From the NCBI GenBank assembly GCA_029932895.1, contig JAOZPF010000213.1:1-5147 (forward strand): 5,147 nucleotides of DNA, in the 5' to 3' direction. The translations under genes and the position numbers were made by a program. Positions 4,790 to 5,147 of this stretch are shown here, piece after piece; position 1 is the first letter of the stretch; each line of letters begins with the position of its first letter. The stretch is from Anaerolineae bacterium (lineage in GTDB: Bacteria; Chloroflexota; Anaerolineae; B4-G1; DUEL01). The notes below the pieces were generated by a model. The model did not search any database and was not told the DNA's origin. It saw only the letters and a list, made by a program, of their open reading frames with translations.

Positions 4790-5147
4790 TTATCCTCCTA
4801 CCGTGCCTTCCAGGGCCCCACCAACTCGCTCCGCCTCCGCGCCATAGATCTCTTTGAACTCGTCCTCCGTCATCCGGCGGACGTCCTCACGGGTGCCCCG
4901 ATAGACTATCTCTCCATCCCGCAGGCCGATCACCCGCGTGGCATACCGCTGCACCAGGTCCAGATAGTGCAGGCTACAGAGGATGGTGATATCTTCCTCC
5001 TGGTTGAGTTCTTCCAGCCGTTCCAAGATGGAGTGAGCCAGCACGGGGTCCAGGCTGGCCACCGGTTCGTCGGCCAGGATCATGCGGGGTTGCTGCATCA
5101 GCGCGCGGGCGATTCCTACCCGTTGTTGCTGCCCGCCGCTCAGTTCG
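4790..5147 (-). CDS. phnC: Phosphonate ABC transporter ATP-binding protein PhnC, C-terminal part
   Basis: The frame is open to the window edge, so the gene continues upstream; 118 codons plus the stop TAA (4790-4792) are present. The fragment starts at the ABC signature ELSGGQQQRVGIARAL, then Walker B ILADEP with its catalytic Glu, the D-loop SLDP, and the switch histidine in ITILCSLHYLDLVQRYATRV. The tail includes IGLRDGEIVYRGT and a C-terminal FKEIYGAEAE segment, both typical of PhnC. The Walker A loop lies outside the window. PhnC hydrolyses ATP in the cytoplasm to power uptake through PhnE; the immediately following permease gene of the PhnE type supports PhnC over other ABC importer ATPases. 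The binding protein PhnD is expected upstream or elsewhere. Confidence 0.93.
   Translation of the reverse strand, partial: ELSGGQQQRVGIARALMQQPRMILADEPVASLDPVLAHSILERLEELNQEEDITILCSLHYLDLVQRYATRVIGLRDGEIVYRGTREDVRRMTEDEFKEIYGAEAERVGGALEGTVGG
4794..4799 (-). promoter_or_regulatory. Shine-Dalgarno of phnE, inside the end of phnC
   Basis: AGGAGG on the minus strand, 8 bases before the phnE ATG. It is formed by the last codons of phnC (GTA GGA GGA TAA region), and the phnC stop (4790-4792) is only 4 bases from the phnE start. This arrangement implies translational coupling of the ATPase and permease and fixes the phnE start. Confidence 0.9.

Overview
The window looks like about 5 kb of a GC-rich Chloroflexota genome, probably Anaerolineae-like. 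Three things point that way. The GroEL C-terminus ends in a Pro/Met-rich tail (PPMPEY) instead of the GGM repeat. A DUF11-type secreted-protein fragment ends in a YVFLPLACRD tail resembling the 'YLPLVLR' C-termini common in Anaerolineae exported proteins. The phosphonate-transporter permease has a long N-terminal extension. This assignment is inference from motifs, not a database result.

Layout. Bases 1-137 (+) are the last 44 codons of groEL, followed by a strong intrinsic terminator (158-187). Bases 188-509 hold no gene I can support, but contain a compact repeat module (386-465): two inverted-repeat pairs in crossing order around three perfect 11-bp tandem copies. Bases 510-1136 (+) encode the C-terminal part of a DUF11-repeat surface protein with no start signals or signal peptide, apparently a 5'-truncated remnant. 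Two related hairpins (1170-1215) sit between it and a convergent minus-strand block.

Minus-strand block, read from 5147 down to 1267: the C-terminal part of phnC (ATPase); phnE (permease), split by a frameshift in a short CT dinucleotide run; a pyrimidine-rich, roughly 7-8-bp periodic spacer; a broken coding remnant with an in-frame TAG; and two family-2 glycosyltransferases coupled by an ATGA overlap, the second ending at 1267. PhnC and PhnE would form the cytoplasmic ATPase and membrane channel of one phosphonate/phosphate-ester importer; the binding protein PhnD is not in the window. The glycosyltransferases look like surface-polysaccharide or glycolipid enzymes and probably form a separate unit.

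I see no clearly new biological system. The points most worth checking are the simple-repeat frameshift in an enlarged PhnE carrying an extracytoplasmic Ig-like insert, the crossing inverted-repeat module, and the two truncated coding remnants next to repeats, which suggest rearrangement junctions.
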